A stretch of DNA of 63,123 nt from CAXTKD01 sp964244885 (lineage in GTDB: Bacteria > Pseudomonadota > Alphaproteobacteria > Sphingomonadales > Sphingomonadaceae): the NCBI GenBank assembly GCA_964244885.1, contig CAXTKD010000018.1, positions 1-63,123 on the forward strand. The letters run 5' to 3'. A program made the translations under genes and the position numbers. Each line of letters starts with the position of its first letter. Position 1 is the stretch's first letter. This document shows, in pieces, positions 8,509 to 17,164 of this stretch. Below the pieces are notes generated by a model that saw only the letters and a list, made by a program, of their open reading frames with translations, made no database searches and was not told where the DNA came from.

Positions 8509-8589
8509 GGCTTTTTGACCCCCGCGAATTGTTACAAAAGCCCTTGACCCTCAACAGCTTGCGCCAGGTCGTTTCAGAGGAGCGCCAGA

Positions 8590-9558
8590 GTGGTTTTGAC
8601 AAGTGTCGGCAGGGACGACGTGAAAGTCGCGGCGCGGCGGATTTTCGGGCAGGCGGTGCGCACGCCACTGCTCCGCAGCGACGCGCTGGACGAGGCGACG
8701 GGGGCCCGAGTCTTCCTGAAGCCCGAGTGCCTGCAGCGCACCGGGTCGTTCAAGTTTCGCGGCGCCTACAACCGACTGTCGGCTTTGTCGCCGGGCGAAC
8801 GCGAGGGCGGGGTGGTCGCCTATTCGTCGGGCAACCACGCGCAGGGCGTCGCGCTGGCGGCGAAGCTGCTCGGCATTCGCGCCGCGATCATCATGCCGTC
8901 GGACGCGCCGGCGATCAAAGTGGCGGCGACTCGCGGCTACGGCGCCGAGGTCATCCTCTACGAGCGCCTGACCGAGAAGCGCGAGCTGATCGGCGGCAGG
9001 CTGGCGGCAGAGCGCGGCGCGACCGTCGTGCCGCCGTTCGACGACCCGTACATCGTCGCGGGGCAGGGGACGGCCGGGCTGGAAGCGGCGGAGGACTTGG
9101 AGGCGCTCGGGCTGACCGCCGACGTGGCGGTGGTGCCGTGCGGCGGCGGCGGCTTCAGCAGCGGCGTCGCGCTGGGGCTTGACGCGCCGGTCGTCGCGGT
9201 CGAGCCCGAAGGCTATGACGACGTCGTGCGCTCGCTGGCGGCGGGCCACCTGCTGCCGGTCGATACTCCCGGCCCGACGATCTGCGACGCGCTCCAGACT
9301 CTGGTCAGCAGCGACCTGACCTTCGGCATCCTCCACGCCCGCCGCGCGAAGGGCGTGGTAATCGGCGAAGCGGCGGTGCTGCGCGCGATGCGCTTCGCGT
9401 TCGAAAAACTGAAGCTGGTGGTGGAACCCGGAGGCGCGATCGCGCTGGCCGCGGCGCTGGAGGGCGCGGTCGATTTGAACGGCAAGACCGCCGTGGTCGT
9501 CCTGTCCGGCGGCAATGTCGATCCGACGGTCTTCGCCAGGTGCTTGGACTCGCTGTAA
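8590..9558 (+). CDS. Threonine/serine dehydratase (catabolic type, no ACT domain)
   Basis: 322-residue fold type II PLP enzyme that deaminates threonine to 2-oxobutanoate (or serine to pyruvate). The PLP lysine is Lys55 in TGSFKFRGAYNRL, the substrate loop is SSGNHAQGVA, and the phosphate-binding glycine loop is CGGGGFSSG. It ends without the regulatory ACT-like domains of biosynthetic IlvA, so it matches TdcB-like or eukaryotic serine racemase-like members. GTG 8590 follows an AGAGGAG Shine-Dalgarno. It is divergent from the ornithine decarboxylase gene and convergent with the next small gene. Confidence 0.9.
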   Translation: MVLTSVGRDDVKVAARRIFGQAVRTPLLRSDALDEATGARVFLKPECLQRTGSFKFRGAYNRLSALSPGEREGGVVAYSSGNHAQGVALAAKLLGIRAAIIMPSDAPAIKVAATRGYGAEVILYERLTEKRELIGGRLAAERGATVVPPFDDPYIVAGQGTAGLEAAEDLEALGLTADVAVVPCGGGGFSSGVALGLDAPVVAVEPEGYDDVVRSLAAGHLLPVDTPGPTICDALQTLVSSDLTFGILHARRAKGVVIGEAAVLRAMRFAFEKLKLVVEPGGAIALAAALEGAVDLNGKTAVVVLSGGNVDPTVFARCLDSL

Positions 9559-9577
9559 TCCGATCGGAGAAACTGGC

Positions 9578-9811
9578 TCAGGCCGCCGCGACCTTCCGCC
9601 CCGTGCGCGTCTCATAATCGCGCAGGATCCCGCTCAGATCCGCCGCCGCGCAGGCGACCTTGTCGCCCAGGCGGCGAAGCGCGGCCGCATGATAGCCGGC
9701 GTCGCGGCCGCTGGACCCCGCGGTACCGGCATCCATCAGCGCGTCGAGCAGCCCGACCGAAGTGTCGAGCGCTTCGCTCTCGATATCGACCAAAGCCCAG
9801 ACGTCAGTCAT
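9578..9811 (-). CDS. Small protein of unknown function
   Basis: 77 residues, acidic N-terminal half and alanine-rich helices (about 10-25 and 40-62), no membrane segment or signal peptide. An in-frame ATG lies five codons upstream at 9826, but ATG 9811 is placed directly behind GGAGGAG and is the better start. Not recognised. Convergent with the threonine dehydratase gene, 19 bp apart. Confidence 0.6.
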   Translation of the reverse strand: MTDVWALVDIESEALDTSVGLLDALMDAGTAGSSGRDAGYHAAALRRLGDKVACAAADLSGILRDYETRTGRKVAAA

Positions 9812-9889
9812 GCGCGGCTCCTCCATGTGATCGAGAGGAGTGTGCCACGCCCCGCTTAACGCCGGGTAAAGGCCGCGCTAGAAGCTCGA

Positions 9890-10063
9890 ATGACTTCAAC
9901 CGCTTCGATCTTGCTCTCGCTCGGCGTCCTCGCCGCGCTCCTGCTGATCGGTGCGGGCGCATTCGCGCTCCGCAAACCCGCGGAGCGCAAGCGCGGCGCG
10001 CTGATGATCGTTGCGGGTCTGGTGACGCTCGTGAATGTCTGGCTCTACACCATGCCGGTGTAG
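9890..10063 (+). CDS. Small two-helix membrane protein
   Basis: 57 residues: one hydrophobic helix at about 6-26 (leucine and alanine rich), a basic loop RKPAERKR at 28-35, then a second helix at about 37-54 ending WLYTMPV. The positive-inside rule puts the loop in the cytoplasm and both ends outside. No obvious Shine-Dalgarno precedes ATG 9890, but codon use and the clean two-helix hairpin support a real gene. Function unknown. Confidence 0.6.
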   Translation: MTSTASILLSLGVLAALLLIGAGAFALRKPAERKRGALMIVAGLVTLVNVWLYTMPV

Positions 10064-10081
10064 CAACCTCAAAGATAAAAC

Positions 10082-10154
10082 CCGCTCATCCCGAGCGAAA
10101 TAGAGGGACGCAACGACTCTCCGTGCGTCCCTCGATTTCGCTCGGGATGAGCGG
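10082..10154. repeat. Palindromic repeat, CGCTCATCCCGAGCGAA family
   Basis: Nearly perfect inverted repeat with arms of about 30 bp (ccgctcatcccgagcgaaat, then gagggacgca) and a short loop. A second copy is at 23044-23116. It lies between two convergent genes and could serve as a bidirectional terminator. Confidence 0.9.
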
Positions 10155-10165
10155 CTCAGAGAATT

Positions 10166-10573
10166 CTAGCGCGGCCTTTTCGCCGGCGTCGTGCGCTCGC
10201 GTGTCGTCGTATCGGCGGTTGTCGATGTGGTCACGCCCGGCGCCGCAGTGGTGTCGGTATCGGTCGTCCCCTCAGCGCGAAGCGTTGTAGAGCGGCCATT
10301 GGAGGCGGAGGTCGTGGTTGTCGTGCCGATCCGGTTGTCGCGGCTCGTGCCGACCGTGCTGGTGCTCGCGCCCACGGTGCCCGGCGCCGACAAATTGGAA
10401 TCCATCGTGCCGACGGTTCCTACCGTGCCGACCGTGCCGCTCATCGTGCCGGCCGTACCGACTGTGCCAACGGGGGCGCTCGTGACGCCGGTGGTGACGC
10501 TGCCCATCGTCGTGGTCTGAGCGGCGGCGCCGGTGGCCGTCAACAGCGCGGCTGCGAAGATCATGGTACGCAT
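10166..10573 (-). CDS. Secreted low-complexity Thr/Gly/Val-rich protein
   Basis: 135 residues. A signal peptide (residues 1-19, ending TGAAAQ) is followed by low-complexity sequence dominated by Thr, Gly, Val and Ser, including several tandem VGT units around residues 37-57, then a Thr-rich tail ending KRPR. ATG 10573 has an AGGAGAG Shine-Dalgarno. Probably exported and disordered; function unknown. The repeat units are multiples of three bases, so length changes would not alter the frame. Confidence 0.65.
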   Translation of the reverse strand: MRTMIFAAALLTATGAAAQTTTMGSVTTGVTSAPVGTVGTAGTMSGTVGTVGTVGTMDSNLSAPGTVGASTSTVGTSRDNRIGTTTTTSASNGRSTTLRAEGTTDTDTTAAPGVTTSTTADTTTRERTTPAKRPR

Positions 10574-10626
10574 TTTACTCTCCTGAGGTGTTGGAGAGAG
10601 AACCGACGCCGACGCCTAAGGCTCCG

Positions 10627-11805
10627 TCAATGCGAGCGGGTCAGCGCGCGCATCGCCCGGTCCAGCCCGTCCAGCGTCAGCGGAAACATCCGGCCTTCCA
10701 TTAGGGTCTTCAGCATTTGGATCGACGCGCCATGCTCCCAGTGCGTTTCGGGGATCGGGTTGAGCCAGACCGAGCTGTGGTAGACGCCGAGCATCCGCTG
10801 CATCCACACCGCGCCCGCCTCCTCGTTCCAATGCTCGACCGAGCCGCCGGGCATGTTGATCTCGTAGGGGCTCATCGAGCCGTCGCCGACGATCACCAGC
10901 TTGTAGTCGTGCGGATATTTGTGGAGCACGTCGAAGGTCGGGGTGCGCTCGGCGAAGCGCCGGCGGTTGTCCTTCCACACGCCCTCGTAGATGCAATTGT
11001 GGAAGTAGAAGAATTCCAGGTGCTTGAACTCGGACGAGGCGGCCGAGAACAATTCCTCACAAAGCCTGATGTGCGGGTCCATCGATCCGCCGACGTCGAG
11101 GAATAGCAGCACCTTGACCGCATTGTGCCGCTCCGGCCGCATCACGATGTCGAGATAACCTTTTCGCGCCGTGCCGCCGATCGTCGCGCCGAGGTCCAGT
11201 TCGTCCGCGGCGCCGGTGCGCGCGAAGCGCCGCAACCGCCTGAGCGCGACCTTGATGTTGCGGGTGCCGAGCTCGCGCGTCGCATCGAGGTTCCTGAACT
11301 CGCGCTTGTCCCACACCTTGATCGCGCGCTTATGCCTGGACTCGCCGCCGATGCGGACGCCTTCGGGGTTGTAGCCGCCGTTGCCGTAGGGCGAGGTGCC
11401 GCCGGTGCCGATCCACTTGTTGCCGCCCTGGTGCTTGCCCTTCTGCTCCTCGAGCCGCTTCTTCAGCGTCTCCATGATCTCGTCCCACGAGCCGAGCGAA
11501 TTGATCTTCTCCATCTCCTCAGGCGACAGGAATTTCTCGGCGACCGCCTTCAGCCAGTCCTCGGGAATCTCGGCGTTTTCCTCGGCGAAGCTCGACTCGA
11601 GCCCCTTGAACACCTTTGCGAACACCTGGTCGAAGCGGTCAAGCAGCCCCTCGTCCTTCACATAGGCGGCGCGGGCGAGATAATAGAACTCCTCGACCCG
11701 CCGCTCGATCACGCCGGCCTCCAGCGCCTCCAGCAACGTCAGATGCTCCTTCAGCGAAGCCGGAATCTTGGCGGCGCGAAGCTCTTCGAGGAAGTTCAGG
11801 AACAT
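10627..11805 (-). CDS. CoxE-like VWA domain protein
   Basis: 392 residues. The N-terminal half is helical (MFLNFLEELRAAKIPASLKEH, then a CoxE-like region) and the C-terminal half is a von Willebrand A domain with the metal site written LFLDVGGSMDPH, a DxGxS variant of the usual DxSxS. CoxE-type VWA proteins work with MoxR ATPases as metal-insertion or assembly chaperones; a matching MoxR gene is at 13713-14558 on the same strand, separated by a transporter gene and a small plus-strand gene. A start at 11850 would add 15 residues, but ATG 11805 begins at the conserved family N-terminus. Confidence 0.85.
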   Translation of the reverse strand: MFLNFLEELRAAKIPASLKEHLTLLEALEAGVIERRVEEFYYLARAAYVKDEGLLDRFDQVFAKVFKGLESSFAEENAEIPEDWLKAVAEKFLSPEEMEKINSLGSWDEIMETLKKRLEEQKGKHQGGNKWIGTGGTSPYGNGGYNPEGVRIGGESRHKRAIKVWDKREFRNLDATRELGTRNIKVALRRLRRFARTGAADELDLGATIGGTARKGYLDIVMRPERHNAVKVLLFLDVGGSMDPHIRLCEELFSAASSEFKHLEFFYFHNCIYEGVWKDNRRRFAERTPTFDVLHKYPHDYKLVIVGDGSMSPYEINMPGGSVEHWNEEAGAVWMQRMLGVYHSSVWLNPIPETHWEHGASIQMLKTLMEGRMFPLTLDGLDRAMRALTRSH

Positions 11806-11874
11806 CACGCCACCGTAGCGGAGGATTGCGCGCCGCGCCAAACTAGCCAAATAGCTCAGCTAAGGAGCGGGCGA

Positions 11875-12024
11875 ATGTCTCTCGACGACCAGATCATCGA
11901 AACCCCCGATGGCCCAATTACCTGGGCCGAGTGGAAGAAGAAGAACCGCGTCCAGGTGCCGTCGCGCCGCACCAAGGGCAAGGACCTGCCCGTCAAGGTG
12001 AAGCGCTTTACCGAAACGCCTTAG
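11875..12024 (+). CDS. Small conserved-looking soluble protein
   Basis: 49 residues, charged, with an acidic N-terminus (SLDDQIIETPDGPITWAEW) and a basic tail (KKKNRVQVPSRRTKGKD...KVKRF). A good AAGGAG Shine-Dalgarno precedes ATG 11875. It is divergent from the VWA gene and its stop is two bases from the convergent YfcC gene's stop. Not recognised; the basic tail could bind nucleic acid, which is speculation. Confidence 0.6.
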   Translation: MSLDDQIIETPDGPITWAEWKKKNRVQVPSRRTKGKDLPVKVKRFTETP

Positions 12025-12026
12025 GC

Positions 12027-13517
12027 TCACGTATTCAGCACAAGCGTCGCTGCCGCCATGAGCCCGACGATCGCGAGCACCGGCGCGATGAACCGCAGCC
12101 ATGCGCCATAAGGCACATCCACCATCGCGGCCGACGGCAGCACGGTGGCGGAGGGCGAGATGACCTTCATCATTCCCGATCCGAACACATAGGCGCTGAC
12201 CACGCCCGAGAGCGGCGCGCCGACCTGCACCGCGATCGGCGCGATCAGCGGCATCGTCAGCACCGCGACGCCCGAGGTCGAGGGGATGAAGAAGCTGATC
12301 GCGAAGAAGAACAGCATCGCGCCGATGAGGAACAGCGCCGGCGGCGTGCCGGTCAGCGCCGATCCCGCCCATTCGATCACCGTCGCGTCGATATGGCTGG
12401 CGGTCAGGACGACGCTCACCGCGCGCGCCACGCCGATCACCAGCGCGACGCCGAGCAGGGCGCGCGACCCGTCAATGAACGCCTCCACCCGCCGCCCGCT
12501 GGGCAGCAGCAGCCCGATCACCATCGACGCGCCGAGGAAGAGCGCGGTCATCTCGCCGAACCACCAGCCGAGCCGCGACACGCCCACGATCATCACCGCG
12601 AAGGTCAGCGCGAACAGCAGGAGCAGTAGTTTGGTGCGTCCGGTCAGCGCCGGCGGCGGGCCGTCGTGCAGCTCTGCGGTCGCCGGCGGCTCGCCGAGCC
12701 CGACGAGCGACAGCGCGCGATCGCGCCGCACCCGGCGGCCGTAGCGGATGATCCAGGCGATCAGCAGCGCCAGCGACAGCGCCCAGACGAGCGTCCGCTG
12801 GCCGATCCCGTCGGTCCAGCTCACCCCCGCCGCGGCGCTCGCGATGATCGTGGAGAATGGATTGGTCATCGAGCCGATGCCGCCGATCTGCGATCCGCCG
12901 AGGATCACCGCCAGCACCACCAGCCGGTCGTAGCCCGCCGCCAGGAACACCGGCGCGAGCAATGGATAGAAGGCGAGCGTCTCCTCCTCCATTCCGAACC
13001 CCGCGCCGCCCATCGCCAGCAGCGTGGTGACGATGACGATCAGCCAGTCCTCGCGCCCCTTCAGCCTGCGCGCCAGCACGGCGAGGCCGGCGTCGAACGC
13101 GCCCGACGAGTTGAACAGCCCGACGAAGCCGCCGATCACCAGCACGAACAGGATGACATCGACGCCCGCGACGACGCCCGCGACCGGCGCGGTGACGATC
13201 ACCAGCGGGCTCGCCGGCGCGGCCGCGATCCGCTGGTAACTCCCCGGCACCGCTACCGGCTTGCTCGTCGATCCGTCGACGAACCCCTTGATCGGCGCGC
13301 GTACCCCGAGCGAGCGCAGCGATTCCTGCGTCGGCGGCAGCGTCTTCTCGGCGACCCCGTCCTCGACCACCAGCGCCGACCGCAGCCCGTCGTACCGCAC
13401 CGTCGAATAACGCCCCGCGGGGATCAGCCACGTCGCGATCGCCGTCAGCGCCAGGATCCCGAACAGGATCGCGAACACGGATGGGCCGCGCTTCGCCGGC
13501 GTCTCGTCACTGGTCAT
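12027..13517 (-). CDS. YfcC family transporter
   Basis: 496-residue polytopic inner-membrane protein with about 12 hydrophobic segments. The N-terminal segment ends in TWLIPAGRYS, and the conserved GFGMEEETLAFYPLLAPV and GGSQIGGIGSMTNPFSTIIAS loops match the YfcC family related to C4-dicarboxylate DcuC carriers, often annotated as basic amino acid antiporters. The transported substrate is not evident. A large periplasmic loop follows helix 1 (about residues 35-105), typical of the family. Upstream lies a palindromic repeat. Confidence 0.88.
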   Translation of the reverse strand: MTSDETPAKRGPSVFAILFGILALTAIATWLIPAGRYSTVRYDGLRSALVVEDGVAEKTLPPTQESLRSLGVRAPIKGFVDGSTSKPVAVPGSYQRIAAAPASPLVIVTAPVAGVVAGVDVILFVLVIGGFVGLFNSSGAFDAGLAVLARRLKGREDWLIVIVTTLLAMGGAGFGMEEETLAFYPLLAPVFLAAGYDRLVVLAVILGGSQIGGIGSMTNPFSTIIASAAAGVSWTDGIGQRTLVWALSLALLIAWIIRYGRRVRRDRALSLVGLGEPPATAELHDGPPPALTGRTKLLLLLFALTFAVMIVGVSRLGWWFGEMTALFLGASMVIGLLLPSGRRVEAFIDGSRALLGVALVIGVARAVSVVLTASHIDATVIEWAGSALTGTPPALFLIGAMLFFFAISFFIPSTSGVAVLTMPLIAPIAVQVGAPLSGVVSAYVFGSGMMKVISPSATVLPSAAMVDVPYGAWLRFIAPVLAIVGLMAAATLVLNT

Positions 13518-13592
13518 GCTGCCCCCGGTCCCATGACGGCATCATGTGCAATCCCGAGCCATCGGTCGAGAGGCGCCGTTCCGGGGCAAGTC

Positions 13593-13702
13593 CGCCCCTC
13601 TCCTTCAGGGGAGGGGTAGGGGTGGGGTAGGGCCTATCCGCCGTTTCAGAGTTCGAGGCCCAGCTCAGTCCCCACCCCTACCCCTCCCCTGAAGGAGAGG
13701 GG
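13593..13702. repeat. Dispersed palindromic repeat, CCCCTCCCC family
   Basis: Second member of the family at 852-952: arms cgcccctctccttcagggga and cccctcccctgaaggagagg with inner ggggtagggcc and cccctacccc. It sits between the MoxR gene stop and the YfcC gene start. Confidence 0.85.
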
Positions 13703-13712
13703 TGAAAGTCTC

Positions 13713-14558
<846 letters not shown>

Positions 14559-14611
14559 TCAAATCTCCGGATGACGGGAGGACCCTTAGGAAAGCGCGCG
14601 CCGCCCGGCAA

Positions 14612-15310
14612 CTAGCGGGATGGGGAGCCGACCGCGCGCCAGTCGCTGTAGGTCGTGACGGTTCGCGAGGTGCCGGCCTTGCCCATCATCGCGCCTTTCA
14701 TCTCGACGACGCTCTCGATCGGGACGGGGCGTCCGTCGGGCATCAGGCGGAAGGTTTGCGTCGCCTCGACGCGCTCGACCTTGGCGACGAGCATGATCCG
14801 GAAGGGCTTTGTCGAGACGAAGCGCGTGCGCTCGACGAAGGGCGCCACGCCGCCGCCCAGCACCACCTCGGCGGACGTGTCGGCGGAGAGGTCGTGGCCA
14901 TTGATCTCGAAAATGCCCTTGGGCAAAGCGGCATAGCGGTAGACTCGGCCACCGGCATCGGGCGCGGCGCGAACGCCGATCCAGCGCGCGAGACGGCCGT
15001 AGCCCGGCACCGGCGCCGAGGCATAGGCCTTGCGCGCCTTGGCGACATCGTCAGCGCTCGGCGCGTGACCGTCGACGCTTACCAACGTCCAGCGCTGGGC
15101 GGGCGGCTTCGACGGGTCGAAGCGCTCGACGCGGCTGTGGATCTCCGGCTTGCCGCCGTCGCTCTGCTCGTTGCGCGAGCTGCGGGTGAAGGCGAACGCC
15201 TCGGGGCTCGCGGCGCGGGCGCCGGCGAGCAGCCGATCCTGAAGCGCATCGGCGGCGGCGGGAGAGGCGGACAGAAGGGCGAGCGCGAGGAGCAAGCGGC
15301 GTGTTGTCAT
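14612..15310 (-). CDS. Secreted protein of unknown function
   Basis: 232 residues with a clear signal peptide (MTTRRLLLALALLSASPAAAD, cleavage after residue 20 or so). The mature part is a beta-rich domain with conserved-looking FEINGHDLSADT and FRIMLVAKVERVEATQTFRLMPDGRPVPIES stretches reminiscent of lipocalin-like or LolA-like folds, but no family is recognised with confidence. It begins 9 bp after the preceding large membrane-protein gene and is the last gene of the DUF4159-MoxR-DUF58 operon. Confidence 0.7.
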   Translation of the reverse strand: MTTRRLLLALALLSASPAAADALQDRLLAGARAASPEAFAFTRSSRNEQSDGGKPEIHSRVERFDPSKPPAQRWTLVSVDGHAPSADDVAKARKAYASAPVPGYGRLARWIGVRAAPDAGGRVYRYAALPKGIFEINGHDLSADTSAEVVLGGGVAPFVERTRFVSTKPFRIMLVAKVERVEATQTFRLMPDGRPVPIESVVEMKGAMMGKAGTSRTVTTYSDWRAVGSPSR

Positions 15311-15319
15311 GGCCCGACG

Positions 15320-17164
15320 CTAGGATGCCGCCGCCGCGCTGTCGATGGCGAATCCCAGGCGCTTTCCGACGCGCGCCCGCTCGAGCCACCAGAGGAGGCC
15401 GCTCGCCGCCAGCCATCCGAGGAACCAGGGCCAGGGCGAGCCGCGACTGGACAGCGGCTTGAGGCTGGCCGCCCGGCTTGAATTGCCGGACGTCAGGCGC
15501 AGGGTCGCGTCGCGCGTCTCGCTCGCGCGGACTCCGGGTAGACCGTTCGCCGGGTAGACGAAGAAGGGCAGGGGCGAGAGGTCGGCCTTTGGTCCGCTGC
15601 GCCGAAGCAGGTGCCAGCCCGGACTGTTCGGCCAGTAGGCGGCGCACGCGGAGCGCTCGCTGGCGGGGTCGATCAGCAGTTTCGCCACCTGTCCGCTCGG
15701 CGCCTGGACTTCGGGCGGGCCCGCCAGGTTGCAGAGTGTGACGCGTTGCCCCTGCCGAGCCAGCCCGCCGATCTCCGCCCTCGCCTCGGCCTGCGGACGG
15801 GTGAGGCGCTGCAAGGTTTCGCTCCATAGCTCGGCGTAGCGAGCATCGTCACCGGACAAAACGAGGCCGAAGCTGTCGGTCAGCGTCCACAGGCCGACGC
15901 GCCCTCTGCCCCGGGCGCGCCAGCTTGCGGTATCGAGCGCGGCTGACACGCTGTCGGGCCGCTGGCGGCCGACGATGCGCCGGGTCAGGACGGCCGCTTC
16001 CGGCGAGCCGCTGTTGATCGCCACCGGCCTGTCGCGGCTTCCGGGACCGCGCCGGGCGCGCCGCGCGTCCTCGTCGCCGTCGTCGGCGCGGAGCTGCGCA
16101 GGGGCGGTCGTGGCGCCGGCCGAGACGGTCAGGCCGAGCGCTTGCCAGTCGCGGCCGACGCCGGGGCTCACCGGCCCGGTGACCCGCAGCAGCAAGCCAA
16201 GACCGCCCTGAACCGCGTCGACGAGCGCCCGCCGCTCGCCGCCGCTCAGCGCCGCCCAGCTACGCTCGTCGAGCACCGCGATATCGAAGCGATCGAGCGT
16301 CGCGGCGTTGAGCTGCAGCGGCGTGTCGCCGAGCTGCACGCCGCCGCCGGCGCTCAATTGGGTGTGAAGCGCGATCCCGGCATCGGTTGCCCAGCGGCGC
16401 AGATATTTGACCTCCGGCCCCGGCGCGCCCGCGACGAGCAGCATGCGCGGCGGCGGTTCGGCGGCCGTCCACACCGGAACGTCGGCGGCCTCGACCTCGC
16501 CACGCCGGCTGTCGAGCACACGGAGTTTGAACAGCGCGAGGCCCGCCACACGCGCCGTGCCGCGAAGTGTGAAGCCGCCCGACAGCGCCGCCGAGTCGAC
16601 GCGGCGGCCGGCTGGATCGACAAGCTCGACCGAGCCTCCGGAAACGCCGGCGACCTGCCCGCCGACCGCGAAGGCCGCGCCCGGCGCGACCCGCTTCGGG
16701 GGATCGAGGCGGACGATGCCTTTCCGCGGCGGTCCGGGATCGAAGGCGATCGCCCGTCCCAGCGCCGCCTCGCGGTCTCGGGGTTCCAGTCCGTCTCCAA
16801 GGATGCGGAGGCGCGCGGCGTCTTGGGTTCGCAAGGCGGTGGCGAGGTCGGGCGCGTGAGCCGCGCCCGGAGGCGTCGGGGCTTCGGGCAGGGCGATCAG
16901 GCGCTCGCCGAGCGCGAGGGCGGCGGTGGGCGGCGCGTTGCGGGTGGCGACGAGGAGCGTGCCGGACGGCGAAGCCAAACGCGGCGGCATCAAGGTGAGG
17001 TAGAGCAGGGCGGCACATAGTGGCTGGAGCGCCAGCAAGGCTGCCAAGCGCCCCCCGCTTGAGCGCGCGTCGGGCGCGGCGCGACCTTGCCAGAAAGCCA
17101 GCCGCGCCCATCCCATCAGAGTTGCGAATGCCAGGAGGGCCGCGAGAACCACGCCGGCGCTCAC
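15320..17164 (-). CDS. Large membrane-anchored protein of the MoxR/DUF58 operon
   Basis: 614 residues from GTG 17164, which overlaps the preceding stop (GTGA). Hydrophobic segments at about 2-18 and 38-55, a long extracytoplasmic region, and a final transmembrane helix WPWFLGWLAASGLLWWL followed by a basic tail. The middle contains a class I glutamine-amidotransferase-like Rossmann segment (MLLVAGAPGPEVKYLRRWA ... FDIAVLDERSWAALSGGERRALV), as in BatB-type or related proteins of such operons. A longer upstream reading is out of keeping with family composition and overlaps the neighbour. Probably a periplasm-facing component with BatA. Confidence 0.8.
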   Translation of the reverse strand: MSAGVVLAALLAFATLMGWARLAFWQGRAAPDARSSGGRLAALLALQPLCAALLYLTLMPPRLASPSGTLLVATRNAPPTAALALGERLIALPEAPTPPGAAHAPDLATALRTQDAARLRILGDGLEPRDREAALGRAIAFDPGPPRKGIVRLDPPKRVAPGAAFAVGGQVAGVSGGSVELVDPAGRRVDSAALSGGFTLRGTARVAGLALFKLRVLDSRRGEVEAADVPVWTAAEPPPRMLLVAGAPGPEVKYLRRWATDAGIALHTQLSAGGGVQLGDTPLQLNAATLDRFDIAVLDERSWAALSGGERRALVDAVQGGLGLLLRVTGPVSPGVGRDWQALGLTVSAGATTAPAQLRADDGDEDARRARRGPGSRDRPVAINSGSPEAAVLTRRIVGRQRPDSVSAALDTASWRARGRGRVGLWTLTDSFGLVLSGDDARYAELWSETLQRLTRPQAEARAEIGGLARQGQRVTLCNLAGPPEVQAPSGQVAKLLIDPASERSACAAYWPNSPGWHLLRRSGPKADLSPLPFFVYPANGLPGVRASETRDATLRLTSGNSSRAASLKPLSSRGSPWPWFLGWLAASGLLWWLERARVGKRLGFAIDSAAAAS

